Shown here one piece after another: positions 24,410 through 32,629 of a DNA stretch of 64,000 nucleotides. The stretch covers positions 1-64,000 of the forward strand of contig JAIRVP010000077.1 of assembly GCA_031253835.1 (NCBI GenBank). Direction: 5' to 3'. Position numbers and translations under genes: made by a program. This stretch comes from Burkholderia sp. (GTDB taxonomy: Bacteria > Pseudomonadota > Gammaproteobacteria > Burkholderiales > Burkholderiaceae). Position 1 is the stretch's first letter; every line of letters begins with the position of its first letter. The notes beneath the pieces were generated by a model. It was given only the letters and a program-made list of their open reading frames with translations. It did no database searches and was not told the DNA's origin.

Positions 24410-25792
24410 ATGAACAACGAACTCGACGATTCCTGCAGCGCTTTCGCTGCGCGGACCCCCTGGAAATCGCTCTCCGACGCGAGCGGCCCTGAAATGACTC
24501 CGGTCTTCGAGGAACTCATGTCTCAATCGCTGCTCGCACTGGACATGCACGTGTTGCGGCACGTTTCCCATACGATGGCGAACGAGGTCCCGCCCGCGAA
24601 GCGCGTCGGAAAATTGCTCGAGGCTGCGCTGCAGGGGGCGGCGGCAACGTGGGGCGTGATTGCGGTCGTTCGCGAAGGCGGCTGGGAGGGCGCCGCCGAT
24701 GCGACGGCGGCGGATGCGCCGCACGCGGACCGGTTGCCGATCGACCGCCTGCCGGTTCCGATCATTGCCGCCGCCGTCCATCTGCGCAACGGGCTGGTGC
24801 TGCGCGACGCGTGCGCTGCCGATCACTGGCGGACGGACGACTATGTGCGCCGTCGCAAGCCGCGCTCGGTGATCTGCGTGCCGATCCGGTGCAACGGCGC
24901 CTTGATGGGCGCGCTGTATCTGGAACACGGCGACCAGCCGGGCAACTTCTCGCCGGCGAAAACCGCGCTGGTCGAGATCATTGCGCTGCATGCCGGGTTC
25001 GTGCTGGAGAACCTGCGTCTTCACGACGCGCTTGCCGCGCAGCACGCACGCTTGAGCAGTGCCGAAGCCGCATTGCGCGACACGCTGGCCGACGTGGAGC
25101 GCACCAGCCGGCTGACGGCCTGCGGCGAGCTGGCGGCGTCGATCGTGCATGAAGTCGCCCAACCCGTCACGGCGATCGACACCTCCGCGCGCGCCGGGCT
25201 GAAATGGCTCGACCGCAGCGCGCCGAACATCGAGGCCGCCCGCGAGATGCTCGCCCACATCTGTGCGTGCGCGGTGCGTGCGCGGACCATCATCAGCGCA
25301 TTGCGCGCCAAGGCGCGGCACGCGGCGCCCGTTTTCGCCGAGTTCGATCTTGCCGAGGCACTTCGCGAGGCCGCCCAGATACTCGACAGCACGCTGGACG
25401 CGATGAAGGTGAGCTTGCGCGTCGACGGATGCGCGGCGCCGATGCCGATGCGCGGCGAACGCATCCAGCTGCAGCAGGCCATCATCAGCCTGCTGATGAA
25501 TGGCGCGGAATCCATGCTTGGTACACCTTATCATAATCGTGTCATCGTACTGACATGCGAATCCGGCGGGAACCTCCTGCACATTCGGATCGACGATCGC
25601 GGCGACGGAATCGATCCGCACCTGGCGGAACGCATCTTCGAACCGTTGTTCACCACCAAGCCCCATGGCATGGGCATGGGGCTGGCCATCTGCAAGTCCA
25701 TCGTGGAAGCGCACCACGGGCAGCTGGCGCTGACGCGTCGCGCGGAAGGCGGCACCCGCGCAACGGTGACGCTCCCGCTTTTTTCGATGTGA
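24410..25792 (+). CDS. GAF-domain sensor histidine kinase
   Basis: This 460-residue protein has no transmembrane segment. A GAF domain spans about residues 60-205, with YVRRRKPRSVICVPIRCNGALMGALYLE in its second half. A short coiled coil leads to the phosphoacceptor His247 in ASIVHEVAQPVTAIDT. The HATPase domain (about residues 345-458) shows N-box LLMNGAES, DRGDGID and GMGMGLAICKSIVEAH. It is a close paralogue of the C-terminal half of the kinase at 29025. The ATG at 24410 follows AGGAG. There is no partner regulator next to it; the FixJ-type regulator at 31306 is the nearest candidate. Confidence 0.9.
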   Translation: MNNELDDSCSAFAARTPWKSLSDASGPEMTPVFEELMSQSLLALDMHVLRHVSHTMANEVPPAKRVGKLLEAALQGAAATWGVIAVVREGGWEGAADATAADAPHADRLPIDRLPVPIIAAAVHLRNGLVLRDACAADHWRTDDYVRRRKPRSVICVPIRCNGALMGALYLEHGDQPGNFSPAKTALVEIIALHAGFVLENLRLHDALAAQHARLSSAEAALRDTLADVERTSRLTACGELAASIVHEVAQPVTAIDTSARAGLKWLDRSAPNIEAAREMLAHICACAVRARTIISALRAKARHAAPVFAEFDLAEALREAAQILDSTLDAMKVSLRVDGCAAPMPMRGERIQLQQAIISLLMNGAESMLGTPYHNRVIVLTCESGGNLLHIRIDDRGDGIDPHLAERIFEPLFTTKPHGMGMGLAICKSIVEAHHGQLALTRRAEGGTRATVTLPLFSM

Positions 25793-25822
25793 TGTCCACG
25801 GATGCGGTAACGGAGCGGAGAC

Positions 25823-25838
25823 CCATACCAACGTATGC
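25823..25838. promoter_or_regulatory. CCATAC-N4-GTATG element, copy 1
   Basis: CCATAC-CAAC-GTATGC lies 31 bases after the kinase stop and 235 bases before the BON protein gene. It matches copy 2 at 32002-32017 in both half-sites and spacing except for the last base. The 25793-26072 interval contains no other recognised feature. Confidence 0.4.
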
Positions 25839-26072
25839 GGCTTCTTATTCGGACGGGTCATGCGGCTAGCTGCAGATGCTATGGATCGGGGCGACGGGCG
25901 ACCTTATGCTCGTCTCACCGGTACACGAATTGCATCGACGACGGCTCGGGCGACAGCGCAGCGGGCCGGAATCACGATGCCGCGCAGAGGTGGTTCGCGT
26001 GCATCGCGGCGATGCAGGTAACCGGAACAGGCGTGCTTTCCGACTCGATACCAGCAATCCAAGGAACCCATC

Positions 26073-26462
26073 ATGAAACTCCGACAACGCGTCGTCACTG
26101 GCGGCCTGGCCGTCGTCCTGACTGCCTGCCTGAACCTGCCGGCATTTGCCGACGAACGGCCCGATACGGCGGGCGCAGATACCGCGGTCACGTCGACCCC
26201 GGCGACCGGCTCGACGAAAAAGGCCGTGCGCACGGCCAATCGCACGTTCTCGCGCTCGGTCCAGAAAGCGCTGTCCCGAACCAAGGGGCTCGAAGGCAAG
26301 ACGATCACCGCGTTCGGCAATGCATCGACCGGGCGCGTGACGCTGGCGGGCCAGGTGGAAAGCGAGGATCAGGATCGCCTGGCGGTCGAGGCGGCGAAGA
26401 AGGTCCGCGGTGTCACGTCGGTGACGAGCCGGATCACGCTGCGTTCGGAAGGCGGCGCCTGA
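26073..26462 (+). CDS. BON-domain periplasmic protein
   Basis: This 129-residue exported protein has the Sec signal MKLRQRVVTGGLAVVLTACLNLPAFA, cleaved near residue 26. A Thr/Ala-rich linker follows, then one BON domain at about residues 62-125 with GNASTGRVTLAGQVESEDQDRLAVEAAKK and VTSVTSRITL. BON proteins bind phospholipid or envelope components and are commonly induced by osmotic or envelope stress. The canonical family member OsmY has two BON domains; this one has a single copy. The Cys19 inside the signal is not in a good lipobox, so a periplasmic location is preferred. Confidence 0.82.
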   Translation: MKLRQRVVTGGLAVVLTACLNLPAFADERPDTAGADTAVTSTPATGSTKKAVRTANRTFSRSVQKALSRTKGLEGKTITAFGNASTGRVTLAGQVESEDQDRLAVEAAKKVRGVTSVTSRITLRSEGGA

Positions 26463-26559
26463 GCGACGGGCGGACGCACCGCCGGACGCAGGGTCCGGCA
26501 TCGGAGCATGCGTGCGTCCGCTTTCATACGACCGACACGACTGCGCGGGAGAATCCGTG

Positions 26560-27009
26560 ATGATGGGACTGCCTGAAGCGGACATCGTGGTTCGCACGTT
26601 GATCAACGTCCTCGATCCGTCGCAGGAGCAACGCGATGTTTGCCTGCGCACGCAGCGTGCGCGATACAGCGCGCGCCGCTTCGGCCTGCGTCGATGCGAC
26701 GAGCATGAATCACCCATGCGGGCCGAGCCGCTTTCCAGCATCGCGGTGACGGAGCGCCTGACGTTGTCCACGATCAGCGTGACATGGAGCGACTCGCGTT
26801 CGGGGCGCTATACCGAGCAGATCTGGTGCAGGAGCCGTGCGCGCACGCAGGCGGTCTGCGCGTTGACGGGGTGCGCGATACAACGCGGCGATCCCGTGTT
26901 CCGGCCGCGCGCAAGCGATGTCTGCCTGTCGGCCAACCGGCATCGCATGATCCTTGCCGCGACCATTCAGTCATGCATCGACCCCTCCGTGCCCGATCCG
27001 GATGCGTGA
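26560..27009 (+). CDS. DUF3331 domain protein
   Basis: This 149-residue protein starts at the first of two adjacent ATGs (MMGLPEAD) behind GGGAGAA. The C-terminal half, ISVTWSDSRSGRYTEQIWCRSRARTQAVCALTGCAIQRGDPVFRPR, is the DUF3331 pattern. It has a CALTGxxIxRGDxVFRP core with a Cys pair that looks like a small zinc-binding treble-clef-like turn (Cys-x4-Cys). Such proteins are abundant in Burkholderia and have no assigned role. The gene is convergent with the universal stress protein gene, 25 bases away. Confidence 0.7.
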   Translation: MMGLPEADIVVRTLINVLDPSQEQRDVCLRTQRARYSARRFGLRRCDEHESPMRAEPLSSIAVTERLTLSTISVTWSDSRSGRYTEQIWCRSRARTQAVCALTGCAIQRGDPVFRPRASDVCLSANRHRMILAATIQSCIDPSVPDPDA

Positions 27010-27034
27010 CAACCATCCCGATGACGGCCGCGGC

Positions 27035-27484
27035 CTACGCCGCCGGCACCGTCACGACGATCAGTGCGGCCCCGCGCAGACGCTCCGCGAGGTCGAGGTG
27101 AACGGGACGCTCGCGCCACCAGCGCGCGAACCCGCTGCGGGCGCTATGCCCGACGACGACCAGGTCCGGGCGGGTAGTCATCGCATGTGCCGCGATGGCG
27201 TCGGCCGCACGTCCGAACCGCACGTAGCCGCGCGCGGCGATGCCGTCGTCGGCGAGTTTGCCGATCGCGCATTGAAGTTCGCGACGCGCGAACTCCTCGA
27301 GCCGATGGTGGGCGAGATCGCTGAGCAGTCCGGCCGACTGCGCGTTCGCGGTGACGGGGTCGACGATGGCCACGACGTCGACCGCGGCGGACAATGCGCG
27401 CGAAAGCGCGGCGCATCGCGCGAGTGCGGCCTGGGCTTCGTCGGTCCCGTCATAGACGAGTAGCATTCTGGAAAGCGCTGACAT
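27035..27484 (-). CDS. Universal stress protein (UspA family)
   Basis: The protein has 149 residues. LLVYDGTDEAQAALARCAALSRAL at the N-terminus and DLVVVGHSARSGFARWWRERP near the C-terminus are the first strand and the ATP-binding loop of UspA proteins. The loop departs from the usual G-x2-G-x9-G-S/T pattern, lacking the final Gly-Ser, so ATP binding is doubtful. The ATG at 27484 is used; the internal Met at 27466 is an alternative that also gives a family-like start. It lies directly downstream of the ECF sigma gene on the same strand and could be in its transcript. Confidence 0.8.
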   Translation of the reverse strand: MSALSRMLLVYDGTDEAQAALARCAALSRALSAAVDVVAIVDPVTANAQSAGLLSDLAHHRLEEFARRELQCAIGKLADDGIAARGYVRFGRAADAIAAHAMTTRPDLVVVGHSARSGFARWWRERPVHLDLAERLRGAALIVVTVPAA

Positions 27485-27577
27485 GGTTCGCAAGGAGTGT
27501 GGGGTGTGCGGTCGCTTCCGCCGCGGCGGATGCGATTGCCTACACTGAACACGCGACGTACGTCGTTTATTCCAGCG

Positions 27578-28126
27578 TCATCCGCGGGTCGCGGTTGCGA
27601 GGGATTCGTCCGGCTGCGACGGCGATGGGCCGGACGTTTCGAATGCCGTGCGAATCGCTTTGCGCGCACGCGACAGCCGGCTCATGACGGTGCCGACTGG
27701 GATGTCGAGCGTAGCGGCCGCTTCCTGATAGCTGAGCCCGTCGATGCCGACGAGCAACAACGCGGTGCGCTGCGAATCCGGTAACCGCTCCAGCGCATCG
27801 ACGATCTGGCGGACGGCCAGCCCGGTTTCGGACGTGGAGCGGGGATCGGCGACCGTTTCCAGCAACGCATCGCTCCACGCGAGCAGCAGGCGGTCGCGAT
27901 GATTGCGCCGGCGCAATTCGTTGAGCCAGATCGAATGGATGATCGAGAAGACCCAGCTCACCGGCGACGTGCCGGAACGCAACTGATGCGCGCGTTCGAG
28001 CGCGCGGAGGCAGGCACGCTGCACGAGTTCTTCCGCGTCGTATCGATTCCCGGTGAGCCGCATCGCGAATGACCGGCAGCGGGGCAGCAGATCGGGAAGC
28101 ATCGTTGAAAGTTCGGTTGGCTTCAT
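27578..28126 (-). CDS. ECF RNA polymerase sigma factor (paralogue 1)
   Basis: This 182-residue sigma-70 family ECF factor has region 2 at about residues 10-78 (NRYDAEELVQRACLRALERAHQLR, then VSWVFSIIHSIWLNELRRR). Region 4 at about residues 108-165 contains LPDSQRTALLLVGIDGLSYQEAAATLDIPVGTVMSRLSRAR. It is clearly paralogous to the factor at 39885. Unlike that copy it has no anti-sigma gene beside it: upstream is a 329-base gap and downstream the stress protein. Either the anti-sigma lies elsewhere or activity is set by expression level. Confidence 0.9.
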   Translation of the reverse strand: MKPTELSTMLPDLLPRCRSFAMRLTGNRYDAEELVQRACLRALERAHQLRSGTSPVSWVFSIIHSIWLNELRRRNHRDRLLLAWSDALLETVADPRSTSETGLAVRQIVDALERLPDSQRTALLLVGIDGLSYQEAAATLDIPVGTVMSRLSRARKAIRTAFETSGPSPSQPDESLATATRG

Positions 28127-28455
28127 GGGCTGACAAGTCCGTCATGGGGCTCCGGCTGAAATGCATGGGGCGCGTCGACCTGCAGTACGCTGCGAACGGA
28201 TACCGGGGAAAGGCGTGGCGTGATGCGGCGATGGGGCGACGTCGGCGTGCGCTGCAATGGGGCCGGCCGAACGACGTCGGCACCGGGCTCATCGAGCGCC
28301 GGAACGTGTCGGCGGACGTCGTCAGACGGGATGAAGGCAGCGCGGTGTGCCCGCGACGTGTCCCGGTTCGAGGAACGGAAAGCAGTGACGGCCCGGGTGC
28401 TGGGGCGGTGCCAGCGTCGCCTCGCCCGTACCCGGGCGGACCAGCAGGCTGGCGT
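28127..28455. other. Intergenic region between sigma factor and DUF4148 gene
   Basis: There is no accepted gene. GCCCGGGT (28391-28398) and ACCCGGGC (28430-28437) form an 8-bp inverted repeat just past the DUF4148 stop and may end that transcript. The promoter of the sigma gene should lie near 28130-28200, but no clear boxes were identified. Confidence 0.4.
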
Positions 28456-28692
28456 TCAATGCCCGGAGTAGAGCTTCCTGATGGCCTCGAGCTCGCCGTT
28501 CTGTCGCGCGAGCGCGAGTTCCTGGCGTACTTCCGTCCGCGTCTTTGCCATCGGTGCCACGGCGACCGGCGCCCATTGGCCTGCGGCCTGGGCATCGGAA
28601 TTTCCCGAGATCGAATCGACGGGGGACGCTGCATAGGCCGAGGCCGTCATCGCAAGCGCGGCGAGCGCGAAGGTGATTTTCGAGGTTTTCAT
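28456..28692 (-). CDS. Small exported DUF4148 protein (paralogue 1)
   Basis: This 78-residue protein has the Sec signal MKTSKITFALAALAMTASAYA, cleaved near residue 21. The mature peptide has about 57 residues and ends in KTRTEVRQELALARQNGELEAIRKLYSG. The 'TRxEVRxEL' helix defines DUF4148, a family common in Burkholderia and of unknown function. A second copy lies at 37506 with the same ending. Like it, this gene is near an ECF sigma factor gene, so membership in a sigma-controlled envelope response is plausible. Confidence 0.82.
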   Translation of the reverse strand: MKTSKITFALAALAMTASAYAASPVDSISGNSDAQAAGQWAPVAVAPMAKTRTEVRQELALARQNGELEAIRKLYSGH

Positions 28693-29024
28693 GTCGGAAT
28701 CCTGAGAATGGAGGGATCGGAAATACACACCGGACCTGATGCCGGCAGGCGACCGCGTGGGCCTGCCGTGTCGTGGTTTCATCAGATTCCGTCGTGTGTG
28801 TATTGGGCGCCGGCAAGGTATCTCGCATGTGTCCTGCGCGCGGCGTTTTGCAATGTCATGTATCCCTCCGACGGTCCGACACATTCGGATACGAATGGCC
28901 CGTCGCCATGGGGCGCGGTTGCCCCCGGTGAAATGCGGCGGGAATAATTTCGAGGTTCGCGTGTTTACATGGGTGCCGGCGGCGACCGCGTTCGGGCCCG
29001 CTACCGTTTCCTTACCGTCTTCGC
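28693..29024. other. Divergent intergenic region, DUF4148 / pseudokinase sensor
   Basis: There is no gene here. TGTTTACATGGG at 28962-28973 closely matches TGTTTACGTGGG at 39768-39779 upstream of the second ECF sigma gene. A modestly AT-rich patch (GGAATAATTT) lies at 28951-28960. No classical -35/-10 pair was convincing in either direction. Confidence 0.4.
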
Positions 29025-31250
29025 ATGATCGAACTTTCGACACGGCGCCTGATTGAACTTTGCCCTGGCCCGCCACGGCTGCAACGTGCGATCGATGACA
29101 ATGCCCCGTCCGTCCTGGTCGCAGGCAGCGGTGCGTCGTCGTCGTCCGTCGTCGCGTTGCTGCAGCGTGAATATGCGTTGCGCTCGTGGCTGCACGCGGG
29201 CTGGTGCGCCGTTCCTCAAGCGATCGTGCCGCATGGCGGCGGCGCCGCGCTCGTGCTGACCGATCCCGGCGGCGCGCCGCTCTCCGTTGGCGGCGAGCCG
29301 CGGGAAGGGCCGGCGGCATTTCTGCGGCTCGCGATCGCGCTTGCGACGACGGTGGCGTCGATGCATGCGGCCGGTGTCGTGCATCGTGCGCTCGCACCGC
29401 ATCGCTTCCTGGTGGACGATGACGGTCGTGCGTTCCTGACGGGCTTCGGCTACGCCGTCTGCCTTGATGCGGCCGACCCGTTGCACGACGCGGAACCCGA
29501 CCGGGACGGCGCGGATTTCCGCTACATGGCGCCCGAATTCGGTGCACGTTCGGGCCAGGGTGTCGACGCGCGGGCCGATCTCTACTCGCTCGGATGCATT
29601 CTCCACGCGCGGCTGACCGGCGCGCCGCCGTCCGGCGTGCAGGCGTACGCTGCCCATCCGGCGCAGGTGGCGCGCGCGCTTGCCGGGCTCGTACCGGAGC
29701 AGATCGAGCGGATCGTGATGAAGTTGCGCGAGCCCGCGCCGGAACGGCGCTACGCGACCGCTGCCGGGCTCGTTGCCGATTTGCGGCGATGCGAGCAGTG
29801 CGACCGCCGCGACGGCCACGTTCCGCTGTTCGCGCTCGACGAGCCGACGGCGCCGCAACGTTGGCAGCAGGCCGATCATCCGACGGGCCGCGACGATCAT
29901 GGCGGCGCGCTGCTCGTACAAGGCGGCGCAGACGGCGAAGAGGCGAGTGCGCGCACGCTTGCCGCGAGCCGCTTGCACGAACCGGACGTGCGGGCGGTGC
30001 TGCGCATCTCGAATGCGCTCGCGAGCGACCTCATGCCGGCACGCGTCGTGGAGACGCTGTTGCGCACGACGCTCGAAGGCGCCGGGGCCGAATACGGCGT
30101 GCTCGCGGTGCTGCGCCACGGCGAATGGCAGGTGCCGGCGCGCGTGGAGTCGATCGACGGGACGATCGTCGTGACGCACGCGCCCGAGTCGCCGACGGCG
30201 GACCTGCTGCCCGTGTCCATCGTGCAGGCGGTGGCGCGTACGCAGGCGGCCGCGCTGCTCGACGATGCGTCCGCGTCACCGGTCCATGCGCAGGATGCTT
30301 ACGTTCGGCGCAGGCATCCCCGTTCGGTGATGGGCGTGCCGTTGATGCGTCATGCGGCGCTCGTCGGCGTGCTGTACGTGGAAAACAACCTGGCGGCGCG
30401 GATGTTTGCCGCGCCGCAGGCCGCCCTGGTGGCGGTGATCGCGTCGCAGGCCGCGTTCGCGCTCGAGAATGCGCGACGCTACGAGGCGCTGCTCGAGCAG
30501 AACCGTCAGCGCGCCGAGACCGAGGCGCAGTTGCGTGCCGCGCTTGCCGACCTCGAACGCGCCAGCCGCCTGACGACGATGGGCCATCTCGTTGCGTCCG
30601 TCGTGCATGAAGTGGGGCAGCCGATTGCCGCCGTCGATACATCGGCGAGCGCCGCGTTGCGCTGGCTGAACCGCGAGCCGCCGGAGCTCGGCGAAGCGCG
30701 CGAGATGCTCGTGCACATCAACCGCGGCGCGGCGCGCGCGAAGCACATCATCCAGTCGCTGCGCGCAAGGTCGTGCAAGGCCACACCGCCGTTCTCGACC
30801 GTCGATCTCGCGGAGGCCGTCCGTGACGCGGCGACGCTCGTCGTGCGGCAACTCGAGGCGCTCGGCGTCGTGCTGGAGCAGCGCGGCGAGCGCCGCCCCG
30901 TCTACGTGTTCGGTGACCGTATCCAGCTCCAGCAGGTGGTAATCAACCTGCTCGCGAACGGTGCCGAATCGATGGCAGAGCGGAGGGGCGCACGTCGCCT
31001 CTCGCTCGCTTGCGAAGCGGTTGGCGTTGACAGCGTGCGCGTGACCGTGGAGGATGCCGGCGGCGGGATCGCGCCGGACATTGCGGGCCGGCTGTTCGAG
31101 CCGCTCCTGACGACCAAGGAGAACGGGATGGGCATGGGTCTCGCCGTTTCGCATTCGATTGTCGATGCGCACGGCGGGACGCTGACGCTGTCGCCCCGCG
31201 AGGGCACCGGCACGCGCGCGACCGTCACGCTGCCGCGCGCCGCTCCATGA
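29025..31250 (+). CDS. Pseudokinase-GAF-histidine kinase hybrid sensor
   Basis: This 741-residue soluble protein has three parts. Residues 25-265 have the C-lobe of a Ser/Thr protein kinase with YMAPE (167-171) and DLYSLGCI (185-192). However the catalytic loop reads HRALAPH (Asp replaced by Ala122) and the DFG motif reads TGF (139-141), so it is a pseudokinase. A GAF domain (about 325-480) has YVRRRHPRSVMGVPL. The histidine kinase part has His528 in SVVHEVGQP and an HATPase domain ending GMGMGLAVSHSIVDAHGG. Large Burkholderia relatives carry an AAA/ATPase block between kinase and GAF; this one lacks it. The partner is likely the FixJ-type regulator 55 bases downstream. Confidence 0.87.
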   Translation: MIELSTRRLIELCPGPPRLQRAIDDNAPSVLVAGSGASSSSVVALLQREYALRSWLHAGWCAVPQAIVPHGGGAALVLTDPGGAPLSVGGEPREGPAAFLRLAIALATTVASMHAAGVVHRALAPHRFLVDDDGRAFLTGFGYAVCLDAADPLHDAEPDRDGADFRYMAPEFGARSGQGVDARADLYSLGCILHARLTGAPPSGVQAYAAHPAQVARALAGLVPEQIERIVMKLREPAPERRYATAAGLVADLRRCEQCDRRDGHVPLFALDEPTAPQRWQQADHPTGRDDHGGALLVQGGADGEEASARTLAASRLHEPDVRAVLRISNALASDLMPARVVETLLRTTLEGAGAEYGVLAVLRHGEWQVPARVESIDGTIVVTHAPESPTADLLPVSIVQAVARTQAAALLDDASASPVHAQDAYVRRRHPRSVMGVPLMRHAALVGVLYVENNLAARMFAAPQAALVAVIASQAAFALENARRYEALLEQNRQRAETEAQLRAALADLERASRLTTMGHLVASVVHEVGQPIAAVDTSASAALRWLNREPPELGEAREMLVHINRGAARAKHIIQSLRARSCKATPPFSTVDLAEAVRDAATLVVRQLEALGVVLEQRGERRPVYVFGDRIQLQQVVINLLANGAESMAERRGARRLSLACEAVGVDSVRVTVEDAGGGIAPDIAGRLFEPLLTTKENGMGMGLAVSHSIVDAHGGTLTLSPREGTGTRATVTLPRAAP

Positions 31251-31305
31251 CCGTGCCGCCGGTCGCGACGCGGCCATCCCTGCACATCCACCAGCGAATA
31301 TATCA

Positions 31306-31974
31306 ATGCCCGAAACCAGAATGCCCAGCGCTGCGCTTTCATCCGCGGATCGAAACGGTCGAGTCGTCTACGTCGTCGACGACGATGAGTTCGTGCGCGC
31401 CGCATTGATCAGCCTGCTGCGATCGATCGACCTGGACGTTTGCGCCTTTGCGTCGACCGAGGAGTTTCTCGCGGCGGAGCGGGGCACGGGACCGTCGTGC
31501 CTCGTGCTCGATGTGCGGTTGCGCGGGCAAAGCGGGATTGCGTTCCAGAAATCGCTGGCCGAGAACGGCGGTCCGCAGATGCCGATCATCTTCATCACGG
31601 CGCACGGCGATATCGCGATGACGGTGAAAGCCATGAAGGCCGGCGCGGTGGATTTCCTGACGAAGCCGTTCCATGACCAGGAGATGATCGATGCGGTGGT
31701 GGCGGCGCTCGACAGCGACGCGAAGCGACTGGAGGCCAGCCAGGCGCTGCACGATCTGCGCGCGTGCTGGGAATCGCTGACGCCGCGCGAACGCGAGGTG
31801 CTGCAACACGTCGCGACGGGCCTGATGAACAAGCAGGTGGCGGGCAACATGGGGATCGCGGAAATCACGGCCAAGATCCACCGCGGCCAGGCGATGCGCA
31901 AGATGAAGTGTCGCTCGGTCGCCGAACTCGTGCGCAAGATGAGTGCACTCGGCGTCGAACTGCCCGCGCACTAG
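31306..31974 (+). CDS. FixJ-type response regulator
   Basis: The protein has 222 residues. The receiver domain (about 19-135) keeps the acidic pair Asp25-Asp26, phosphoacceptor Asp69 in LVLDVRL, Thr98 and Lys120 in FLTKPF. The LuxR/FixJ helix-turn-helix (about 150-212) contains LTPREREVLQHVATGLMNKQVAGNMGIAEITAKIHRGQAMRKM. It follows the pseudokinase-GAF-histidine kinase by 55 bases and is its probable partner, perhaps also of the paralogous kinase at 24410. A dyad containing TACGTAG, seven of the eight bases of the FixJ K-box GTAMGTAG, lies 27 bases after its stop. Confidence 0.92.
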   Translation: MPETRMPSAALSSADRNGRVVYVVDDDEFVRAALISLLRSIDLDVCAFASTEEFLAAERGTGPSCLVLDVRLRGQSGIAFQKSLAENGGPQMPIIFITAHGDIAMTVKAMKAGAVDFLTKPFHDQEMIDAVVAALDSDAKRLEASQALHDLRACWESLTPREREVLQHVATGLMNKQVAGNMGIAEITAKIHRGQAMRKMKCRSVAELVRKMSALGVELPAH

Positions 31975-32001
31975 CGGCGCCGCCATCGGGGGAACGCTCA
32001 C

Positions 32002-32017
32002 CCATACGTAGGTATGG
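32002..32017. promoter_or_regulatory. CCATAC-N4-GTATGG element, copy 2
   Basis: This is the perfect dyad CCATAC-GTAG-GTATGG, lying between the FixJ-type regulator and the receiver-only gene and about 87 bases before the latter's ATG. It contains TACGTAG. A looser relative, ACCTTCGTAGGGGGT, occurs at 32526-32540 ahead of the next kinase gene. Confidence 0.5.
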
Positions 32018-32103
32018 TGGCGGGACGGCGGCGTGGCGGTATGCTGGCAACTTGGGGAGCCGTATCCGCACGGGCCTGTCCGTTCACCTAGCCTTAAGCA
32101 GGG

Positions 32104-32487
32104 ATGCCTTTTTCACTCTCAGCCACCGATCTCGTATCGATTGTCGACGACGATCCCTTCGTGCGCGCCGCCGTGAGGAGCTTCGTGCGTTCGCTGGGCG
32201 GGGAGGCGCGCGAGTTTGCGTCGGGGCCGGCATTCCTGGCGTCGGACGCCGTGTCACGAACCGGCTGCCTGATCTGCGACATCCAGATGCCGGGGATGGA
32301 CGGCATCGACGTGCTGTCGCGGATCGAGGCCGACGGCCTGCACATTCCGACGCTGTTCGTCACGGCGTTTGCCACGGCCCGCGAGCGCGAGCGCGTGACG
32401 GCGAGCACCGCGCTGTGCCTCCTCGAGAAGCCGATCGACGCGCAGGAATTCGAAGCGTGGCTCGCCCGCGCGCTCGGACGCGGATGA
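32104..32487 (+). CDS. Receiver-only response regulator
   Basis: This 127-residue protein consists of a single REC domain: Asp15-Asp17 acidic pocket, phosphoacceptor Asp59 in LICDIQMPGMDG, Thr87 in FVTAF and Lys109 in LLEKP. There is no output domain and the stop follows the receiver directly. It may act as a phosphate sink, or pass signals by protein contact between the FixJ-type regulator and the kinases around it. It is 129 bases downstream of the FixJ regulator and 142 bases upstream of a third histidine kinase. Confidence 0.87.
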   Translation: MPFSLSATDLVSIVDDDPFVRAAVRSFVRSLGGEAREFASGPAFLASDAVSRTGCLICDIQMPGMDGIDVLSRIEADGLHIPTLFVTAFATARERERVTASTALCLLEKPIDAQEFEAWLARALGRG

Positions 32488-32629
32488 CCATCCGCCGCTT
32501 GCCGTTTGCCGTCACGGCAACCTAAACCTTCGTAGGGGGTGAATGGCCGCTCGTTTGATGGTGCGCGCCCCGATGCCGTGTTTTCATCTCTCCGGTACCG
32601 TCCGCCGCGACGGCGACAGGAGAACGAAG

